Positions 32,600 through 43,978 of a stretch of 64,000 bases of DNA are shown here, one piece after another. The DNA is from Arabidopsis thaliana (Eukaryota > Streptophyta > Magnoliopsida > Brassicales > Brassicaceae): positions 12,952,001-13,016,000 of the forward strand of contig NC_003070.9 in assembly GCF_000001735.4 (NCBI RefSeq), written 5' to 3'. The translations under genes and the position numbers were made by a program. Numbering within the stretch: position 1 is the first letter of the stretch; each line of letters begins with the position of its first letter. Below the pieces are notes generated by a model. It did not search any database, was not told the origin of the DNA, and worked only from the letters and a program-made list of their open reading frames with translations.

Positions 32600-34740
32600 G
32601 AATTTCTCTGTAAAATTTCAAGAATCCAGATCCAATTTAAAGCCTATTTTTAATGTATATAGAAACAGCATATATATTTGCAAGTTGATTGAATTTGACG
32701 TGAGAAAATTCCAAAGAGTTGAAATAAAATTGAAAAAGACGTTTGGTGCATGTGGTGTGGGCTCTTGGCTGGACAATTTTTTGTTTTTGGTTTTGTTGTA
32801 TAAACTGGCTGCATAGATTATTTTACTGAAGAGGATATATATTACGAGGGATGACGAAATTAAATAATTGCTTAATAACGCATGCACAAAAGTATTCCTC
32901 TAAATTAATTGTAGAGTGGTTGGTCTAGTAATATTATACTATGAAAATACAGTTTATCAAAAAAAAAAAAAAAAAAATATTCTTTGGGAAAGCGTATTTG
33001 AACAAGTGGTTAAATCATTTTTTTTATAGCTAAGATTAAATCTCCAAATCTATAAAAAGGCCTAAACCAATAAGAAAACTATTCTTTCACCAAAGGAGAA
33101 CCACTATCTCACCCCACATGTGGTTGATAATTTTAATTTTAGAAAAATTCTCACAGATAGGATTATTTCAAGTTTTTTTTTTACAAAAATAACATTCAAA
33201 AGTTTTTGAACAAAAATAGTATTCAATATTTTTTTTAATTATTAAAATTTACAATTAAAACAATTTTAAAAAATACACAAATTCATCACCAAAATTTTTC
33301 GATAATATTTTTTCGCCAAAAAATATTCATACAAAATTTTCTCGCCAAATTTTTTACGTTATAATATTTTCCGACAAAAAAAAGTTTTTTAAAAGTTTCT
33401 CAAAAAAAATAACACCAAAAAAATTGAAAGTTTGCATAGCCTTAATACTGTTTTAACTTTTAACTTTTTGCACCTTTCTATTTTTAGAAGTTTGCTTTTC
33501 CAATCCCTTATTCACACTCCATGTCGGACTTTCAAACTACTCCGTCAAAAAATGTTTTGATTTGCTAGATGAACAAAGATGTACCTTTATCGCCACTAAG
33601 CTTGACCATTGTTATGAGGATTTGGTCACACATATAGTTGGAAACTACGTCGTGAAGCACTTGACTATGATATAGTTATTTTATGAAAAAATTTTGATGA
33701 AATATTTCTGCCGAAATTATTTTAACGCATTTAATCCATTCATTTATAATTTTTTTAATTATAAATTTTAATAATTAAAAATAAATTATTTATTAAGTGC
33801 TATTTTTGTCCAAAAAAATTAAAATGATATTATTTGTAGGAATGATCTGTTTATCATGTTCAGTCTTAACTCTTAAGATTTGTAATTTAAAATGAATCGA
33901 CTATGAGTCCTTTTAATATTTAGTATAGAATGTTTACAGCAAAAATAAATAATATAAAGTCTCTTTCAGAGAAAACTAATAACAATAAAAAAAAAAAAAA
34001 TCGTCAGGTAATGTGTCTACACTGTGTAGATGTATTATGTATATAATGGATCAAACAACTTTGTCATTTCAAATAAGACTAGCATGTACCGACACATGAT
34101 AGCATATCATTTCAATTAATGAAGTTTTGTTTTTTAGTTTAATTTAATATCAGTTTAACATCTAGCATTTGTTTTTCATACTTATTCTATTAATTTCACG
34201 TACGATCCGCATTCTTCATACTTATTCTATTATTTTGTCCGACCTGATTTTTCAGTATCAATTTGTTTCGCTGTTTCTAAATTCTTTGTGAATCCACTCA
34301 TATATTATCTTATCAAAATCATAGCATACGACCAAACCAAATGATTCTAAAAAAAAAAAAAACAAATGATTCCAGTGGAGAAAATTAAACTATTTTCAAA
34401 CGTTTTTTTTTATTCATTTTATTAATTAAAGACAATTCAAGGGTCTTCATAAGCTACTTCTTTTAGAATAATCCAAAAATGTATATATCTAAATTACAGC
34501 TAGAGAACAGCATCAGTGACTACGATATCTGTTGATTTTTTTGTATTCTCTTTTGATAGGTTTGTACATGGTTGACTTATCCACGTACGCGTCAATATTT
34601 TTTCGCTATTTCTTGTTAAATCGGAAGTTTCTTAGCTCAATCCTAAAAACGACAAACAATTGAATAAGGTGTACAATAATTTCATTGGTGAATGATTTGT
34701 TTACGTTTATAATGAATTTCTGATGTTGTTGACCCCTCCA
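32600..34740. other. Intergenic between PHO1 gene and snRNA cluster
   Basis: Very AT-rich with several long A or T runs and no recognised gene. The right part contains a short repeat (TTCATACTTATTCTATTA near 34175 and 34214). The first 200 bp are the upstream region of the PHO1-type gene. Confidence 0.5.
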
Positions 34741-34748
34741 AAATCAAA

Positions 34749-34759
34749 GTCCCACACGG
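34749..34759 (+). promoter_or_regulatory. Upstream sequence element (USE) of a plant snRNA promoter
   Basis: GTCCCACACGG differs slightly from the plant snRNA USE RTCCCACATCG and sits about 72-82 bp before the U1-like sequence, the expected distance. A clear TATA box at -30 is missing. Confidence 0.6.
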
Positions 34760-34830
34760 CTTATACCCTAAAGCAATGAGTGGGGAAGACAATGAGGAGT
34801 AAAAATGGTAGAGAACCGGACGCGAGAAAA

Positions 34831-34982
34831 AAACTTACCTGGACTGGACGGAGTCAACTCAGGATCAAGAAAACGAGTGGCCTAGGCTAGTGACTTGCTT
34901 AGCCTAAGATCTTCCCAAGTGGAAGAGCCTATGTACGTCATTGTTTGTGGAAGATGGGGTTTGGGTTCGCGCAGCCCCTATC
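34831..34982 (+). ncRNA. U1 snRNA-like sequence (probable pseudogene)
   Basis: It starts AAACTTACCTGG, one base from the U1 5' end ATACTTACCTGG that pairs with 5' splice sites, and contains GTGGCCTAGGCTAGTGAC (stem-loop I/II region), CCCAAGTGGAAGAGCCTA and the terminal stem text GGGTTCGCGCAGCCCCTATC, all in U1 order. Length is 152 nt, close to plant U1. The Sm site looks altered (ATTGTTTGTGG), the second base of the 5' end is changed, and the -30 TATA box is absent. This suggests a decaying gene. U1 acts in 5' splice-site recognition. Confidence 0.85.
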
Positions 34983-35177
34983 ATCTATATCAGTCATAAT
35001 AATTACATATGTTCCATAATAAGATAAGTTTGGTGGTGTTGTCTAAATAAGTGTGGAGAGTAACAGTTTCCTGATTTATTAGTTTGGTACCAGTGGTCCT
35101 ACATCGGAAATAGATACCAAGTTTGTAACGATGTATGTTTATTACTTTGTTATGTTTTGATATGTTTTGTTTGGCCG

Positions 35178-35185
35178 TATAAATA
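35178..35185 (+). promoter_or_regulatory. TATA box of the U4-like gene
   Basis: TATAAATA at -33 to -26 relative to the U4-like start at 35211, the position used by plant Pol II snRNA genes. A USE-like GTCCTACATCGG is present at about 35096-35107, further upstream than usual (about -110). Confidence 0.6.
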
Positions 35186-35210
35186 AAGAGGCTAACCTTC
35201 CTTGAAACTC

Positions 35211-35345
35211 ATCTTTGCGCTTGGGGCAATGACATAGCTAATGAGGTTTTAAACGAGACGCGTCTATTGATGGTTGACAACCATTTCCACAACCCCATCC
35301 TAGGCCTAAGCTTGTCTTTGGCCTTTGAGAATTTCGAGACCAACA
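35211..35345 (+). ncRNA. U4 snRNA-like sequence (possible variant or pseudogene)
   Basis: It begins ATCTTTGCGCTTGGGGCAAT, the U4 5' end that pairs with U6, followed by GACATAGCTAATGAGGTTTT, GACGCGTCTATTG, and ACCATTTCCACAACCCCATC, in U4 order. A 3' hairpin AGGCC...GGCCT follows. The Sm site that should be near AATTTTTGG reads AATTTCGAG, and the 5' stem-loop has several changes. The TATA box is well placed. The 3' end is approximate. U4 chaperones U6 in the tri-snRNP. Confidence 0.82.
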
Positions 35346-36135
35346 CTAGAGTACACTTTATAACCTCTCAAGTTCCTGGTTATAAACTTAAATTTCCAGG
35401 ATTTGGGACACTTAAGTAACTCAGTCACTTCGCACATACCATTCAAGCGGATATAATCTGGATTTATTGGCTTCTCATAGTCCCAACCATGCATCTCTAA
35501 CTCAATCCCTGTCTTTTTGATATAGGAAACTAGGCATTGATATATGGTTAGATACGTGGCAATACATGAGTGGAGACAGTAGCTGTGAGACGTGGCAAGA
35601 GAAGATTGGTCGATGGGAGTGTTAGAGGAAGAATCGAGATGCAGAGATATATAGCTAATGAAGATCATTTGCAGAAGATAAGAAGATTTTGGATTTGTTG
35701 TTTATAGTTTCCTTTTGGATTCTCTCTTAGAATCGTTCCTCATCGTTCGCCGGAGTTTCATGTTGAACTCTTGTAGATGAGAAGTTGATATCGCGTTTCA
35801 TGAACGTTGTATCAATCTGTCATTTTCATTAATCGAAGCATTCTATTTCGTTACTCTGTTTTCCGTTATCACTTTTGATTAAAACCAGAATCCACTTGAC
35901 TTATCTCATGAAGTTGCTTAATGATCATTCCTCTCTGAGATTATATTGTTCATTTTGTGGTAGACGTGGCAGCAGCTTCACTTCTTTGTACTTAAACTTC
36001 GGAATTGACATCATTGGCACTTTAACTTGAATCAAATTCTCTCAACAATCTTTCAATTCCAGCTCCTTGATCATAACTTCTAATCTCCACCCTCCACGTG
36101 TCCATTTAACCCTCTTTCTTATTCCTATAAATCAG
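35346..36135 (-). mobile_element. Fragment related to the gag-protease LTR element at 53-56 kb
   Basis: The right end ACTTCTAATCTCCACCCTCC...CTATAAATCA resembles the terminal part of the LTR at 53238-53524 and 55960-56315 (ACTTCTAATCTCCACAGTAC...CTATATCA). Minus-strand text near 35440-35340 reads LLKCPKSWKFKF and NLRGYK, like LKCPKSWKFKFKYWDLRGYE in the second element. Everything in between (gag, protease) is missing and the LTR limits are unclear, so it is a deleted relative. A short ORF (35306-35668) spans it but has no independent support. Confidence 0.5.
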
Positions 36136-36612
36136 GCTAATTGTGACAGCAACTAAGGATTAAAACTACAAATCTATAAGCCTTTTTTTTGTAATTATCT
36201 ATTTGTCAAAGGCGATTAGATTAATCATTAATTAGACATATATATTTAAGTTTTAAACCCAAATCAAATCGTAAATGGATTTGAAAAACAAGTCTTTTCT
36301 CTAATTTAAAACTTAAAAATTATTTCCTTTTCCTCGCCGGCGAAAAAAATATTTTCCTTTTTGTTATGAGTGTAAAAAACTAATTTCCTTTTCTTCTCCT
36401 CTTTATTTAGATAGACGCTATATACATTCTATTATTTGTCAAAAAAAAATTAGATTGATTGGCTAGGTTTTCAGAGAACAATTGCACTACAACGATTGCA
36501 TCGTTACTTCTCTTTCAAGGAACTTAGATTTGATACCATTCAAGGGTTTTCGTATTGACGATTCAAGTTACGATCTAGGGTTCTTCACTCACTGTATCTA
36601 GATCCCTCCACG

Positions 36613-37373
36613 ATGAATTCTTCAAACATCTCGATCATCTCTGAAAAGATGGAATCTATGTCAATCAATCGTGTTGTGCGTCACAACAAGAAATTACCAC
36701 AGTCTAGATATTCTCCTTATAGTAAAGAGACATACCTAAACATTGAGAAGGAGATGAAGAAAGATGAGGCTAAACGTTTGGGAGTTGAGTTCTCTCTCTT
36801 TGTGGCTGAAGCAATGTTCTTATTATCTGATGACCTACGTTCTATGTTACTCTTCTGTCTTTGGCTATTGAAGGATGCAGGGAACAAAGGTCTTACCGCA
36901 CCCGTGGTTGTAGGAAGGTTGCTTTGTGTTGTTCTACATGTGTTTGAAACATATATCAAACCTAAGAATGGAGTCTATCAAGCTGATGGCAAATCGAACC
37001 AATGGGACTTATCTTAGAGTCTAGCCAGAAATTTGTTTTTGGAGTTAGAGAAATGGATCGCATTGTTTCGATTCTCGGAAAGAGAGAAAGCTCTTCTTGT
37101 GAGGAAGTGAAAACGTCTGATTTAGAACACTATAACCAAGAGCTGAATAAGCTAGAGGAGACTTTGAGGTCTGCCAAAGAGGTTTCAGAAGCGAATGGAT
37201 TCGCGAGAGAAGCGATAAAGTCTAACATTGTTTATTTGTGGAAGTGTCTCTTTGAAACATCACAACCTAATGTGATAAACCTTAAGAATAGAATTCTTGA
37301 TATGTTTACGCCTCTCTTGATCCAAGTAAGGGAGGATGCTTGCTCTCGTCTTATTGCTTCTTTACACATATGA
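36613..37373 (+). pseudogene. Unknown Brassicaceae gene family, copy 1
   Basis: Two overlapping frames. The first (36613-37014, starting MNSSNISIISEKMESMSINR) has KLPQSRYSPY, RLGVEFSLFVAEAMFLLSDD and VFETYIKPKNGVYQADGKS. The second (37002-37373) has KFVFGVREMDRIVSILGKRE, HYNQELNKLEETLRSAKEVS and ends LIASLHI. The frame changes by one near 37010, with no convincing intron, so this copy is probably broken; a missed splice cannot be excluded. The other copies also change frame near this point, which would fit either an old shared lesion or a real intron. No known domain was recognised. The text is helical and soluble in character. Confidence 0.6.
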
Positions 37374-37782
37374 ATCAGAGTTTCTTAGATTTCGATTATT
37401 TTCATATATGTATTGAATGTTGTTGCATATTTGGTATTCGGCTTTATTCAACTCATATATATATATATATATTTTAGGTTTCAAAAATTCTCTGTAAACC
37501 AACAAATATCATCATGAGTAGATTTCTACTTAAGAAGCATCATTAAGTATTGTGAAGTGTATATAATAGTTAATATGCTGTCAATTTTGGATTTGTTCAT
37601 CTTTTGTTGTTATAAACTCCACAAAACGTAAGATCATTAACCCAATATCGGGTTTCTCTTATATGTTTCTTGGCATGTAAGTTATTGATAATACTGGAAA
37701 TGACGGGTTTATAAACTAACCAGTTACAAAATTACTTCGACTTCGAATGGTAATATTTTAGATACTAATTCGAAGTTCTCAA

Positions 37783-38118
37783 CATGATCATGTATGCTTC
37801 AAACATATACTTTTGGAAGCGATATCGAGTGAATTACCCGTTTATATTCGGATTCAAAGAAGGAATAGAGCTTGGTTACGGAAATGTTCTGCTTCTAAGT
37901 TTTGGCCTTGGCACGCTTGGTCTCTGCGCTGTTCTAGTTTTCATCAAATCATTCTATTAGTAATGTAGTAACACAATGTATTACAGCTAATGATATCTAT
38001 TTCTGTTTATGTATGTCCCTGCAACATATTTTATCGGACAAGCCGCTTCTTCTTTCTCATGGTTCTATTCCGTTGCATTGCTGCTCCGCTCTACAATGTA
38101 TTTTACTTGCTAACATCC
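37783..38118 (+). pseudogene. Inverted partial copy of the PHO1-type gene
   Basis: The sequence [20 protein letters not shown] then [20 protein letters not shown] matches exon 7 of the PHO1-type gene (30750 downwards). It then lacks about 110-150 bp and resumes in the following intron and exon 8, where [17 protein letters not shown] occurs, ending at the exon 8 donor region (about 30300). Because intron sequence is retained it arose by DNA duplication, not retroposition. It lies about 7 kb away in the opposite orientation. Confidence 0.85.
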
Positions 38119-38862
38119 GGCTGTCATCCGGCTGGGTCTCCAATGGATCGAAATCATCGCTTAAGTCTCTCCACTACTCTGTTTTTTCCCGAGCCTGAAC
38201 GTTACCGTCGCTTAGTTGGTCGTCTAATTTATCTTGCTGCCACTCGACCTGATCTTACATATATGCAGTACACATTTTTCTCAATATATGAATTCACCTC
38301 GTGAAGATCATTGGACTGCTGCTCGCAAAGTAGTTCGATATTTGAAAGGAACTCTTGGTCAAGGAATACTCCTCGATGCGACATCTCTTCTTCATATCAC
38401 TGGTTGGTGTGATTCTGACTATGCGTCTTGTCCTCTAACAAGACGGTCTCTTACCGGTCGGATGGTTCAGCTTGGCACCTTTCATGGAAAACAAACAAGC
38501 AGGACACGGTCTCTCGATATTCTGCTGAAGCTGAATATCGGGCCATGGCTGCGCTTACTCAAGAACTTCTATGGTTTCGTTCTATTCTCAACGAGTTTGA
38601 TCTGCCTCCTGAAGGACCTATGACTATTCAATGTGATAACAAGGTTGCAATTCACATCAGCTCCAATCCCATCTTTCACAAACGAACAGAACATATTGAA
38701 TGGATCTATATTTTGTTCACGACGAAATAGTCAAAGGTGTCATTCGGCCTATTCATGTCTTTACCGAGGATCAAATGGCGGACATTTCCACTAAAGCTCT
38801 TGGACGAAAGGAGTTTGATAGGTTCTTGCTCAAGTTCATAATCTCTGCGCTCCAACTTTAGG
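38119..38862 (+). pseudogene. Ty1/copia pol fragment (RT end and RNase H)
   Basis: The reading switches frames several times. Recognisable copia text includes [79 protein letters not shown] and, later, VHDEIVKGVIRPI with TEDQMADISTKALGRKEF. These are the end of copia reverse transcriptase, the connection region and RNase H (catalytic D of WCDSDYA and E of SAEAEYRA). All upstream retroviral domains are missing. It begins exactly where the PHO1 duplicate ends. Confidence 0.85.
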
Positions 38863-38989
38863 GGATATTATGAATAATTATATTTTCCTTTGTTAATAAC
38901 TACAATTTGTTATATTTTCTTATTAGATAAGCTCAAACTCTTGTATAACTTGGCCCTAGAATCTAATAAGATCATTCAGAATTCTTTCA
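38863..38989 (+). mobile_element. Possible short copia 3' LTR
   Basis: After the pol stop a purine tract (TTTAGGGGATATTA) precedes TGAATAATTATATTTTCC, and CA occurs at 38988-38989, giving a candidate LTR of about 119 bp. No second LTR or target duplication was found, so this is tentative. Confidence 0.3.
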
Positions 38990-39099
38990 TACTTATTTGA
39001 ATTAAAAAACTAAATATTCTCTCTAATATAAAACATAAAAACTACGTTTTTTTGCAAAAATTCATTATAAATATTTCCATTCCTCTATATATACCATTT

Positions 39100-40145
39100 T
39101 AATCCCATAAAACATTAAAGCCTTTTTCCTTGATAATTATAATTCGTCGAAGATTAGGTTTTCAGAGAAAACTACAACAACAACGTGAGTGCAATCGTTT
39201 ATTTTCTTTCTATTAATCTAGGGTTCGTCTTCTCTCACTTGCCCGATTGATAATCAAACGTTTTCTGATATATTTAATCTAATTTTTGTTTTCTTACATG
39301 TTGATTCATAGATTTGAAATCCCCACAAAACAAACCTCATCTAGAGCCCTATTCGATGAATTCTTCAGACATCTCGACCATCTCAAAAAAGATGGAATCA
39401 ATGTCAACGACTGACCGCGTTGTCCGTAACAACAAGAGATTACCACAGTCTAGATATTCTCCTTACATTTTAAGGTCAGAACTATCTACTATTCATAACA
39501 GTAAAAAGACTAATCTTACCATTGAGAAGCAGAAAGAGGAGGCTATACGACTCGGAGTTGAGCTCTCACTCTTTATGGCTGAAGCAATGTTCATATTATC
39601 TGATGACCTACGTTCTATGTTACTCCTCTGTCCTTTGATAGTGAAGTATGCAGGTTTTAAATATACTAATGATGGTCCTGTGGTAGGAAGGTTGTTTTGT
39701 GTTATGCTACATGTATTTGAAACATATATCAAACCCAAGAATGGAGTCTATCAGGTTAATGGGAAATCCATTCAACGGGAACTAATAGGAAAGTGTCATC
39801 AGAATTTTAGTTTTTGGGATCAAAGAATTGGATCGCATTGTTTTTGTTCTCGGGAAGAGAGAAGGCTCTTGTGGTGGCGTCGTGAAACCTTCTGATTTTG
39901 AACACTATAACCAAGAGATGAAGAAGCTGGAGGAGATGTTGAGGTCTGCCTAAGATGTTTCACAAGCGAATGGGTTTGTTAGGGATGAGATAAAGTCTAA
40001 CATTCTTCATTTGTGGAAGTCTCTCTTTGAAACACCAATCAAGTTGATATACCCTGAGGTTAGAATGCTTGAGATGTTCAAGCCTCTGTTGAACCAATCA
40101 AGGGAGAGTATTTGCTCTCGTCTTATTGCATCTTTAGACATATGA
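39100..40145 (+). pseudogene. Unknown Brassicaceae gene family, copy 2
   Basis: Start ATG at 39356 (MNSSDISTISKKMESMSTTD). It contains RLGVELSLFMAEAMFILSDD and VFETYIKPKNGVYQVNGKS, then shifts frame near 39800 and continues with HYNQEMKKLEEMLRSA, a TAA-type stop near 39950 and QANGFVRDEIKSNILHLWKS, ending RLIASLDI (stop at 40143-40145). The upstream 39100-39355 matches the region upstream of copy 3, including a probable leader intron from GTGAGT (about 39186) to TTCATAG (about 39311). At least one stop and one frame change make this copy unlikely to be functional. Confidence 0.65.
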
Positions 40146-40980
40146 ATAGAGATTTATAATTTTCCACTAATTTATTAAGAAATTCAAGTTTATCGAGATA
40201 CATGAATAAATCATTCTCTTGACACGTTCAAGAGTTACATATGTGAATGCTTATCCAAAACACGTACATGGATTGTTTAAGTGCAAAGAATAGGGAAATG
40301 TGGTCTTAAACTAGTTGAAAAACCTATTTTTTTTGGTCCTTAATTAAGATTACATGTTGTCTCTCTGTAGTTTATTCAAATGCCAACCTTTAGTAGACAT
40401 GATGTCATTACGTTCAGAGATATCCAATAATGCGTTAGAACCAAATGCAACGGTTGTCATATATATTCTTTTTTTAACGACAAATCAAACACTTTCATAT
40501 CACAAAGAGTTTACAGAGTAGAAAATCAAATACAATACGACCATTGTACGCAAATAAAAGAAATTGAAACAATTTCGATGCAAGTGGAATATAACCTCAC
40601 TGTCCTTTCGGAATGCAACGGTTGTCATATATATCTGACTTTCCAACGACGAATCGTTCACAGATTTCTCTTACTCTGCATATTACAATTCTCAAAGCTA
40701 TAAACAAACGAAACAATTGAAGGAGAGAAAAAGCCAAAAAAAAAGTAGTACAAACCCTTCCTTTCGTCTATTTGCATGTGGAACAACAGAAGCATACATA
40801 ATCAACCATTAATATCTTCGACACACTCTAATGACAGGCTTGAGAGTGCGAGATATCTATACTCTATAGTTGGAGACAAGTTGCTGCAAAACACAGTTTA
40901 AAAACATATCCTACCACCTAATGTTCGAGTAGGATTGGCCTCTTTTCAATGTTGTAATATTCTCGGGGAAGTAATCTTTG
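40146..40980. other. Intergenic, no gene seen
   Basis: AT-rich. A stretch AATGCAACGGTTGTCATATATAT occurs twice (about 40447 and 40613), a short local duplication. No coding region recognised. Confidence 0.45.
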
Positions 40981-40981
40981 C

Positions 40982-41260
40982 TCATATATATAATAACTAG
41001 ATTTTAACCCGCGGTACACCGCGGAAACAATTTATTTTTTAAAATCAGTATATATAAAAGTTTGCAAATTATATCTATCTATAAATTATTTTTATTTTAT
41101 AGTTTACTGTTGTTATTAAGTAACGTCCTTCCAAACCCGTTCCGTCAAACCTGTCCCGTAAAAAAAACCCGCAGTACACCGCTAATTTAAATATATAATG
41201 AAAATAAATGTTTTACGGGATTGCAATTGTATTTTAGTTTGTCAAACAAATTTTTGTTTT
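40982..41260 (+). mobile_element. Helitron-like 5' end
   Basis: TCATATATATAATAACTAGA followed by TTTTAACCCGCGGTACACCG matches the well-known left terminus of many Arabidopsis Helitrons (start TC, then ACTAGATTTTAACCCGCGG.ACACCGCGG). A second CCCGCAGTACACCGC lies at about 41168. The 3' hairpin and CTRR end were not located, so the full extent, possibly up to about 42.2 kb, is unknown. Confidence 0.6.
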
Positions 41261-42289
41261 AAATAGTTGTCGAAATCTAGTTCAAATGTTGGAGAAATAA
41301 GTTTAGTGAATTGATAAGAAATGTATTTAGGTGTGTTTTGCTCATTTTAAGTGATTGTAATTGTATTTTGGTCTGTCAAATATTTTTTTTTTAAATAGCT
41401 ACCGAAATCTAATTCAAATTTTGGAGAAATTTGCGTGATATATGAGATTGAAATATATTTGGAATGTTTTTTATTTATTAATTAATTTATTGCAAAAAAA
41501 AAAATCAATAATTAAAAGTTAGTGGCAGCCATTGTAAATAAGTTCCAACTCAAGAATTTATTTTACAAAATGGCTGCAAAAATGTATATATAGATAATAA
41601 TAAAATAGCATTGATCATCGGGGTTTGAGTAATTTAACATAATTTCTTCGGATTCAGGATTAGTATTTGGGCCTAGGAAATCTTTAGAATCACCTAAGTT
41701 ATCAAAAAAAAAAAGAACGCAGTTTCAAATAGTGAACGAGCAAATACCGAATTTAAAATTTGCATGAAGTGAACAATATAAACACTTTTTTCCTTTTTTC
41801 ACTAGATCAATACTATATATTAGTAACAAATACAAATTAAGCAAATTAACAAATATTTATTTAAGGCATTATATGTACTATATCTTGTACCTAAACACAC
41901 ATAATTAGATCTTTTTGGATCTTTTTCCAACGATACAAGATAAAAATGAAGCAAACTGAAGTGTTTAGGTGAATAAACACACATTTGTTTGTTACAACCT
42001 AGAACAAAAAAATAGGAGACTTTATATAGATATCAAAACAAGCTTCCCCATAGAAAGAGATTCTTACGTAGACGAAGTAATCAAAGATTGATAGAAGCTT
42101 CTGCTTCTTCGTCTTCTATAAAGAGACCCTTTCTAAATCAAACTAGTGACCCTTTTTTAACTGAGTAACTCTAAACCTTGTGATTTTTGCTTTTTGGGGT
42201 TGAGAAAAAAAAACAATGGCCAGAGTACTCAAATCGCAATGGGCTAAGAAAAATATTCTAACTAAAAACATCAAGCTACCCTTTCCTCA
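41261..42289. other. AT-rich intergenic, possibly Helitron interior
   Basis: Contains two similar stretches (around 41225-41300 and 41345-41420, sharing TTGTATTTTAGTTTGTCAAA and TGGAGAAAT). No gene was recognised and no Helitron helicase is present. Confidence 0.35.
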
Positions 42290-42584
42290 TAAATATTTTT
42301 TTTACTTTCCTCTATATATATCCTTTTAATCCATAAGGCCTTAAAGCCTTTTTCATATATACAGATAGATATTACTCGTCAAAGATTAGGTTTACTAGGG
42401 TTCGTCTTCTCTCACTTTAATCAAACGTTTTGTGATATATTTAATCATATTTTTGTTTCGTTATATGTTGATTCATAGATTTGAAATCCCAAAAAAAAAA
42501 ACAACTGCATCTAGAGACTAGAGCCTTATTCGATGAATCCTTCAGATATCTCGACCGTTTCAAAAAAGATGGAATCAATGTCAA

Positions 42585-43551
42585 TTGGCCTTGTTCGTTT
42601 GTCTGTCGCTGGCGACTGAAACCAGCGACATCGACTAAAAGTTGTTCGTTTGCCTGTCGTTGGTTCAGCGACCAAAAGTAGCGACAGTTGCCAGCGACCG
42701 CAATTTTTGGTCGCTGAAAATTTTAGCGATCATTCGCTGGTTTCAGCGTTTAGTCGCTGTTTTTGGTCGCTGAATCCAGCGACATGTAAACGAACAAGTT
42801 AGCGATCAAAAAAATATAAATTAAAAAATAATTAAAAATAGTTAAATTAAACAGAATTAAATTAAATTAAACTTAAATAAATATCTTTTGCACTCTGAAT
42901 GGTTGTCTCTTTTAATCGCAACTTTCCGTAAAACTTATTGACGGTTGTTTTTTCTCGCTTGTGTATTTTATTGCAACTTTCCTATATTTTAATTTTCAGT
43001 CAAAATATTTACGATTATTTTTCTGGTTAGTTATATATATACTATTGAATAATTACGAAAATTTATAATATGCATCATTTGGCGTTAGATTTGTTTTAAA
43101 GAAATAATTATATAAACAAATTTATAATATTTTTCTCTGCGATATCACGAGGGGTTTGAGTTCTAGTTTAATTAAATAATTCTTATTAAATTAAGTTAAA
43201 ATAAATTAAATTCAAATAATGTAAACTAATTTATAGTCAAATTAAATTTGATAAAACTAAAATAAATAAATATATTAATTTATTTTTTCTCATGGTGTAT
43301 GATATATATGATTTACATTTTGATTTTAAAATATAAATTAGCACAAAAAATAATTAATTAAAAAAAAATATAGCAACTGTTTATAACGACAGTCAAACGA
43401 ACAACACAGCGACGGTTATTAGCGATTGTCGCTGTAATTGGTCGCTGAATCCAGCGACAGACAAACAAACAATGTATGTTGTCGCTGGTTGCTGTAGCTG
43501 ATCGCTGGTCGCTGTCGCTGAATCCAGCGACATGGAAACGAACAAGGCCAA
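42585..43551. mobile_element. Non-autonomous TIR DNA element, 967 bp
   Basis: It starts TTGGCCTTGTTCGTTT and ends with the exact reverse complement AAACGAACAAGGCCAA. Just inside, both ends carry many copies of GTCGCTG and CAGCGAC (with CTGAATCCAGCGAC), while the middle is AT-rich with no ORF. Comparison with copy 2 of the host gene shows the empty site, GTCAA then TGACT. Target duplication could be CAA or CAAT, depending on where the repeat is taken to start. Superfamily is uncertain (Harbinger or hAT are candidates). Confidence 0.8.
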
Positions 43552-43978
43552 TGACTCAAGGTGTTATCCGTAACAATAAGAGATTACTACAGTCTAGATA
43601 TTCTCCTTACATATTAGAGTCAATGATATATAATATTCCTTACACTAAAGAAACTGATCTTACCAATGAAAAGCAGAAAGATGAGGCTGAGTTACTTGGG
43701 GTTGAGCTCTTTATGAGTGAAGCAATGTTCCTACTATCTGATGACATATATTCTATGTTACTCTTTTTTTATAAGATAATATTGAAGTATACAGGGAACA
43801 ACGAAAGGAAGAATCCAACACAAGTGGAAAAAATATTGATTAATGTTAGGTTATACGTGTTTGAAACAAATATCAAACCCAAGAATGGAGTCTCTCAAGC
43901 TGATGGAAAATCCACGCGTTGATCAACACGTCTACTTATCTTTTCGCTTACGGGGTTTGGAATTTGGACCGCATTGTT

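Noticed and set aside
35306..35668. 120-codon minus-strand ORF as a host gene
   Set aside because: It overlaps the U4-like 3' end and matches only repeat-derived text (LKCPKSWKFKF), so it is assigned to the LTR-element fragment.
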